Assembly: GCF_000020725.1 (NCBI RefSeq)
Contig: NC_011146.1
Location: forward strand, 1,611,501 to 1,675,500
DNA: 64,000 nucleotides
Direction of reading: 5' to 3'
From: Citrifermentans bemidjiense Bem
GTDB lineage: Bacteria > Desulfobacterota > Desulfuromonadia > Geobacterales > Geobacteraceae
The notes below the pieces were generated by a model, which searched no databases, was not told the DNA's origin, and saw only the letters and a list, made by a program, of their open reading frames with translations. Below are positions 59,612 to 64,000 of this stretch, piece by piece. Position 1 is the stretch's first letter; each line of letters begins with the position of its first letter. A program made the position numbers and the translations under genes.

Positions 59612-62600
59612 ATGAATACCGCAGAGAGAAATATTGGTGACGTACTCATTGTCGGTGGAGGGATCAGCGGTATTCAGGCCGCGCTGGATCTCGCCAATTC
59701 CGGGTTCAGGGTCTTCCTGGTGGACAAGTCTCCCGCCCTGGGAGGGAAGATGTCCCAGCTGGACAAGACCTTCCCCACCAACGACTGTTCCATGTGCATC
59801 GAGAGCCCGAAGTTCATCGAGTGCTCCCGAAACCCGAACATCGAGATCATCACCTACACCGAGGTGGATCGGGTGGAAGGGGAGGCGGGCGACTTCAAGG
59901 TGACCCTCACCAAGAAGCCGAGGTACATCTCCGAGGAGAAGTGCACCGGGTGCAACATCTGCGTGGACTACTGCCCGGTCAAGATCCCGGACCCGTTCAA
60001 CCAGAACCTCTCCGAGAACAAGGCGGTCCACATCTACTTCTCCCAGGCGGTGCCGCTGGTCACCTACGTCGACCCGGAGACCTGTCTCTACCTGAAGGAA
60101 GGGAAGTGCCAGATCTGCGTCGGCGCCTGCAAGACCAACGCGATCGACCTGCACCAGAAGCCGGAGACCTTCCAGATCGAGGTTGGCGCCATCATCCTCT
60201 CCCCGGGCTACTCCACCTTCGACCCGAAGCTCAGAAACGACTTCGGCTACGGCAAGATGCAGAACGTGGTGACGAGCCTCGACTTCGAGCGCATCCTCTG
60301 CGCCACCGGCCCCTACGAGGGAGAGGTGCTGCGCCCCTCCGACAAGAAGCACCCGCACAAGATCGCCTGGATCCAGTGCGTGGGGTCGCGCCAGGTGATC
60401 CCCGGCGGCAACAACTACTGCTCGGCCGTCTGCTGCGCCTACTCGCAGAAGCAGGTGATCCTCGCCAAGGACCACAGCCCGAGCCTTGAGGCCACCATCT
60501 TCCACAACGACGTCCGCGCTTACGGCAAGGACTTCGAGAGGTTCCACCAGAGGGCCGAGAAGCTCCCCGACGTGCGCTTCATCAGGAGCTACGTCACGGT
60601 GGGGAGGGAGATCGAGAGTTCGAAGAACGTCACCATCCGCTACTCCACCGTCGACCAGGGGGTCAAGGAGGAGGAATTCGACATGGTGGTCCTCTCGGTG
60701 GGCCTCAACCCCCCGAAGGACGTGGAGGCGCTGGCCACGAAGTTCGGCATCGAGCTGACCGACCAGAAGTTCTGCAAGAACAACCCGTACAACCCGATCG
60801 AGACCTCGAAGAAAGGGATCTTCGTCTCCGGCGCCTTCCAGGGCCCCTTGGACATCCCCGAATCGGTCCTGACCGCCAGCGGCGCCGACGCGCTCTGCGG
60901 AGAGCTACTCTCCTACCGGCGCCACAAGCTGGAGCGGGAGAGGGTCTACCCCGACGAGAAGGACGTCTCCAAGGAGGAGCTGAAGATCGGGGTGGTCGTC
61001 TGCTACTGCGGCGCCAACATCGGCCGCGTGGTCAACATCCCCGAGGTGATCGAGTACGCGGCGACGCTCCCGAACGTCTCCTGGGCCGGCGAGAACCTCT
61101 TCGCCTGTTCCACCGAAAACGCGAAGCAGATCTCCGACGCCATCGTGGCCAAGGGCTTGAACCGCGTGGTGCTGGCGGCCTGCACCCCTAGGACCCACGA
61201 ACCGCTCTTCAGGGACACCTGCCGCGAGGCGGGGCTGAACCAGTACTTCTTCGAGTTCGCCAACATCCGCGAGCACTGCTCCTGGGTACACTCCCGCGAG
61301 AAGGAGAACGCGACCGAAAAGGCGAAGGAAATCGTCAGGATGGCGGTAGCACGCGCCGCGCACCTGGAGCCCTTGCAGGAATTCCAGCTCCCGGTGGACC
61401 ACACGGCACTCGTCGTGGGGGGGGGCGTCGCCGGCATGACCGCCGCGCTCAACATGGCGGAGCAGGGCTTCGAGATCTATCTCGTCGAGAAGGACGACGA
61501 CCTGGGCGGTTTGGCGAGAAGGCTCCACTACACCCTGGAGGGGACCGAGATCCAGCCCTTCCTGGAGGATCTGGTCAAGAAGGTGTACCGCCACCCGTCG
61601 ATCCACGTCTGGACCGACTCCACCATCCTGGACGTCACGGGTTACGTGGGCAACTTCACGACCCAAGTGGAGAGCCAGGGGAGGGTGCGCGAGGTGAAGC
61701 ACGGGGTATCGCTTCTCGCCACCGGCGCGGCCGAATACAAGCCGACCGAGTACCTCTACGGCGAGAACGAGAACGTCCTCACCCAGTTGGAGCTGGAAGG
61801 GGAGATCGTCGCGGAGAGTGAAAGGGTGAAGGCGGCCCAAAGCGTGGTGATGATCCAGTGCGTCGGGTGCCGGCAGACCGACCGAAACTACTGCAGCCGG
61901 GTCTGCTGCAGCCAGGCCATCAAGAACGCCCTGAAGCTGAAGAAGATCAACCCCGAGATCGAGGTCCAGATCATCTTCCGCGACATTCGCACCTACGGCC
62001 TGAAAGAGGTCTACTACCGCGAGGCGGCGAACCAGAACGTGAAGTTCATCCGCTACGAGGCTGACAAAAAGCCGGTGGTCGAGGCGCTAGGGGCGGGCTT
62101 CAAGGTCACCGTGCCCGACCCGGTCTTGGGGCAGGTGATGGAGCTTGAGGCGGACCTCGTGGTGCTCGCCGCGGCGGTGATACCGTCCGAGGCAAGCCAG
62201 GAGGCGGGGAAACTCTTCAAGGTCTCCAACAACCCGGACGGCTTCTTTCAGGAGGCCCACGTGAAACTGAGGCCGGTGGACTTCAGCGCGGACGGCGTCT
62301 TCCTCTGCGGCACGGCCCACTACCCGAAGCACCTGACCGAGACCATCAGCCAGGCCCTGGGGGCCGCGGGGCGCGCGGTGGGGATCCTCTCCAGGGAAAC
62401 GGTCACCGCCTCCGGTTCGGTCTGCGACGTCAACGAGAACAACTGCGTATCCTGCGGGGCCTGCATCACCGCCTGCAAGTACGGGGCGATCAGCTTCGTG
62501 GACACCCCCAAGGGGAAAAAGGCCCATGTGGAACCGATCCTTTGCAAAGGGGACGGCCTGTGCAACGCCAAGTGCCCGACCCAGGCGATCTACCTGAAGC

Positions 62601-62650
62601 ACTACACCGATGACGCCATATTCGCCCAGATCGACGCAGCGCTTCACTAA
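59612..62650 (+). CDS. bamE: Benzoyl-CoA reductase class II, HdrA-like flavoprotein BamE
   Basis: 1012 residues, about double the usual HdrA length. FAD motifs VLIVGGGISGIQAALDLANSG near residue 12 and ALVVGGGVAGMTAALNMAEQG near residue 600 show two tandem HdrA-type units. Clusters: CTGCNICVDYCPVK near residue 112, CYCGANIG, CTPRTHEPLF, and a C-terminal ferredoxin pair CVSCGACITAC and CKGDGLCNAKC from about residue 945. It is the presumed site of flavin-based electron bifurcation. bamF follows after 37 bases. Confidence 0.95.
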   Translation: MNTAERNIGDVLIVGGGISGIQAALDLANSGFRVFLVDKSPALGGKMSQLDKTFPTNDCSMCIESPKFIECSRNPNIEIITYTEVDRVEGEAGDFKVTLTKKPRYISEEKCTGCNICVDYCPVKIPDPFNQNLSENKAVHIYFSQAVPLVTYVDPETCLYLKEGKCQICVGACKTNAIDLHQKPETFQIEVGAIILSPGYSTFDPKLRNDFGYGKMQNVVTSLDFERILCATGPYEGEVLRPSDKKHPHKIAWIQCVGSRQVIPGGNNYCSAVCCAYSQKQVILAKDHSPSLEATIFHNDVRAYGKDFERFHQRAEKLPDVRFIRSYVTVGREIESSKNVTIRYSTVDQGVKEEEFDMVVLSVGLNPPKDVEALATKFGIELTDQKFCKNNPYNPIETSKKGIFVSGAFQGPLDIPESVLTASGADALCGELLSYRRHKLERERVYPDEKDVSKEELKIGVVVCYCGANIGRVVNIPEVIEYAATLPNVSWAGENLFACSTENAKQISDAIVAKGLNRVVLAACTPRTHEPLFRDTCREAGLNQYFFEFANIREHCSWVHSREKENATEKAKEIVRMAVARAAHLEPLQEFQLPVDHTALVVGGGVAGMTAALNMAEQGFEIYLVEKDDDLGGLARRLHYTLEGTEIQPFLEDLVKKVYRHPSIHVWTDSTILDVTGYVGNFTTQVESQGRVREVKHGVSLLATGAAEYKPTEYLYGENENVLTQLELEGEIVAESERVKAAQSVVMIQCVGCRQTDRNYCSRVCCSQAIKNALKLKKINPEIEVQIIFRDIRTYGLKEVYYREAANQNVKFIRYEADKKPVVEALGAGFKVTVPDPVLGQVMELEADLVVLAAAVIPSEASQEAGKLFKVSNNPDGFFQEAHVKLRPVDFSADGVFLCGTAHYPKHLTETISQALGAAGRAVGILSRETVTASGSVCDVNENNCVSCGACITACKYGAISFVDTPKGKKAHVEPILCKGDGLCNAKCPTQAIYLKHYTDDAIFAQIDAALH

Positions 62651-62687
62651 ACAAAACCAGGAGAGATGCCTGGAAAGGAGGTAGACA

Positions 62688-63455
62688 ATGACAACCGGAA
62701 TAGAACATAAGCCCAGGGTCGTCGGTTTCCTGTGCACTTGGTGAGCGTACGGCGCTGCCGACCTGGCTGGAGTTTCCAGACTGCAATATACGACAGAGAC
62801 AAAGATCATCAGGGTAATGTGCACCGGCAGGGTGGACCTGGCTTTCATCCTCAGGGCGTTCAAACAAGGCGCCGACGGGGTGTTCATCGGGGGATGCTGG
62901 CCCGGCGAATGCCACTACGTAACCGAGGGTAACTACGACGTACTGAAGAACGTGCATATCGCCAAGAAGATGCTGGAGAAGATCGGCATCAACCCCGACC
63001 GCCTGAGGCTTGAGTGGATTTCGGCCTCCGAGGGGATGCGCTACGCCGAGGTGATGAACGAATTCGGCAAGAGGCTCAAGGAATTGGGTGCGCTGGGCAA
63101 GGGGGAGGGGATCGACGAGCGTTCCCTAAAGCTCAGGATGGAAGCGGCTTACAACCTGGTCCCCTACGTGAAACTGGTGGAGAGGGAGAGGATCAGGCAG
63201 CGCTTCAAGACCGAGGAGGAGTACGATGCCTATTTCGCCTCCGCGGAGCTGGAGTCGCTCTTTAACAACCTGGTGACGGACAACCTGGCCGTGAGCCAGA
63301 TGACGCTCCTTTTGAAGGATAAGCCGCTCTCAACAGCCGAGATCGCCTCGGCGCTGAATCTCACCGCGGCCGACGTCAACAGGCACATCAAGTCATCGAG
63401 CAGGAAAGGGCTGGTCAAGTACGACGAGGGGTTGAACGCGTACGCGCTGGCTTAG
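62688..63455 (+). CDS. bamF: Benzoyl-CoA reductase class II, MvhD-like selenoprotein BamF
   Basis: About 255 residues with selenocysteine at codon 19 (TGA at 62742-62744). Reading through gives RVVGFLCTW-Sec-AYGAADLAGVSRLQYTTETKIIRVMCTGRVDL, the MvhD signature with Sec replacing the second cysteine. The frame stays open to a TAG at 63453. ATG at 62688 has AAAGGAGG. A short hairpin at 62767-62779 fits a bacterial SECIS. The C-terminal 110 residues extend beyond MvhD. A start at 62817, after the TGA, would lose the first cluster motif. BamF links BamE to the other subunits. Confidence 0.95.
62767..62779 (+). promoter_or_regulatory. Candidate bacterial SECIS hairpin in bamF
   Basis: CTGGA-GTT-TCCAG begins 23 bases after the TGA, within the usual distance for SelB recognition, with G and U in the apical loop. 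A longer stem may form with flanking bases; this was judged by eye. Confidence 0.55.
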
Positions 63456-63469
63456 GCGAGAACGGGGAA

Positions 63470-63514
63470 GGGGACTGGCTCCTTAGGGGACTGGCTCCGA
63501 AGGTGCCTGTCCCC
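63470..63514. repeat. Repeat of the GGGGACTGGCTCC / GGTGCCTGTCCCC family inside the bam operon
   Basis: A half copy (GGGGACTGGCTCC, 63471-63483) is followed by a full palindrome (63486-63514) between bamF and bamG. It could form a strong RNA hairpin within the operon and change the ratio of the subunits. Confidence 0.8.
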
Positions 63515-63590
63515 CTCCCTGCAACCCAGCCCCGAGAGCTGAAGGATTTTGGTAGAGGAAAAGCTAACCCCTATAAGAAGGACGGCCACC

Positions 63591-64000
63591 ATGTGCATGG
63601 ATATCTCGAAGATAGACAACATCATAGACAAGCATAACGCCGAGCAGAGCTCGCTGATCCAGATCCTTTTGGACATCCAGAGCGAGCACAACTGGCTCCC
63701 GAAACAGGCCCTGGACCGCGTCGGCGAGAGGCTGGACGTGCCGATGAGCCGGATCCAGCACATCACCACCTTCTACAAGGCCTTCAGCCAGGTCCCCAAG
63801 GGGCGCCACCAGATCCATGTCTGCATGGGCACCGCCTGCCACGTCCGTGGCGCGCAGAGGGTCCTGGACACCATCTCCGACGCGATCGGGATCAAGGCCG
63901 GCGAGACCGACGCGGACCTCAAGTTCAGCCTCGAAACCGTGAACTGCCTGGGATGCTGCGCGCTGGGGCCGGTCATGGTCATCGACGGCGAGTATCATGG
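63591..64000 (+). CDS. bamG: Benzoyl-CoA reductase class II, NuoE-like subunit BamG (partial)
   Basis: The first 136 codons are present before the window ends. They encode a NuoE-type [2Fe-2S] thioredoxin-like domain: DIQSEHNWLPKQALDRVGERLD, HITTFYKAFSQVPKGRHQIHVCMGTACHVRGAQ and VNCLGCCALGPVM, with the four cluster cysteines in CMGTAC and CLGCC. BamG with NuoF-like BamH should link the complex to NADH. AAGGAC precedes the ATG at 63591. Confidence 0.92.
   Translation, partial: MCMDISKIDNIIDKHNAEQSSLIQILLDIQSEHNWLPKQALDRVGERLDVPMSRIQHITTFYKAFSQVPKGRHQIHVCMGTACHVRGAQRVLDTISDAIGIKAGETDADLKFSLETVNCLGCCALGPVMVIDGEYH

Noticed and set aside
62742..62744. TGA in bamF as a nonsense mutation
   Set aside because: It replaces a conserved cysteine position, is followed by a hairpin at the right distance and the frame continues with family sequence, so selenocysteine fits better.

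Overview
The window looks like chromosome of a Geobacter-type Desulfuromonadales bacterium, closest in content to the aromatic-degrading subsurface Geobacter clade (G. bemidjiensis, G. metallireducens). The basis is family recognition: a tungsten class II benzoyl-CoA reductase cluster (bamB-bamG) with a selenocysteine codon in bamF, bamA, bamQ and bamR, several sigma-54 activators, an acetate-type symporter preceded by a DUF485 gene, and GC-rich coding DNA with many REP-like intergenic palindromes. No rRNA, tRNA or CRISPR array was seen.

Layout. Positions 1-9.2 kb are general genome: the end of an outer-membrane efflux gene with an ABC permease, a RelA/SpoT-domain protein, DUF2318 and DUF4197 proteins, the tRNA-modifying pair cmoA-cmoB, a DUF1835 protein, a decayed secreted-protein gene, a membrane protein and a RAYT/IS200-type element with long terminal inverted repeats. 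Positions 9.35-13.5 kb hold an IclR regulator, a MoxR ATPase, a VWA protein and a radical SAM protein. Positions 13.6-28.9 kb hold a sigma-54 activator and then a long co-directional set: 2-hydroxyacyl-CoA dehydratase activator and dehydratase-like subunit, ADP-forming acyl-CoA synthetase, thiolase, enoyl-CoA hydratase, 3-hydroxyacyl-CoA dehydrogenase, CoA-transferase, arylpyruvate:ferredoxin oxidoreductase (iorAB), an ACT protein and a ketopantoate-reductase-like enzyme. Together they could take aryl-2-oxoacids either to an arylacetate with ATP formation or through aryllactyl-CoA and cinnamoyl-CoA to benzoyl-CoA. Positions 29.3-31.6 kb encode the symporter; 31.8-35 kb a histidine kinase and NtrC-type regulator; 35.1-39.6 kb (minus strand) a membrane protein, a porin and a benzoate-CoA ligase interrupted by an in-frame TAG.

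Positions 41.9-64 kb are the benzoyl-CoA pathway: bamQ, bamR, short-chain dehydrogenase, thiolase, amidohydrolase, moaA and fdhD (pterin cofactor supply and activation), a sigma-54 activator, a CoA-transferase, an Rrf2-type regulator with a GNAT gene, a thioesterase, bamA and bamBCDEFG. BamB reduces benzoyl-CoA, BamR hydrates the diene, BamQ oxidises the alcohol, BamA opens the ring, and the beta-oxidation genes finish.

The strongest new observation is a shared promoter architecture. Six promoters (IclR operon, kinase/regulator pair, bamQ, thioesterase, bamA, GNAT-rrf2) have a TTGAC-like -35 followed after 17-18 bp by a -10 whose first TA lies in a palindrome of consensus TTATGGTA-N6-TACCATAA; bamB and the benzoate-CoA ligase have weaker copies. 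This suggests one repressor, probably the cysteine-free Rrf2 protein encoded here, controls and auto-controls the whole aromatic programme, including the IclR-MoxR-VWA-radical SAM operon more than 30 kb away from the bam genes.
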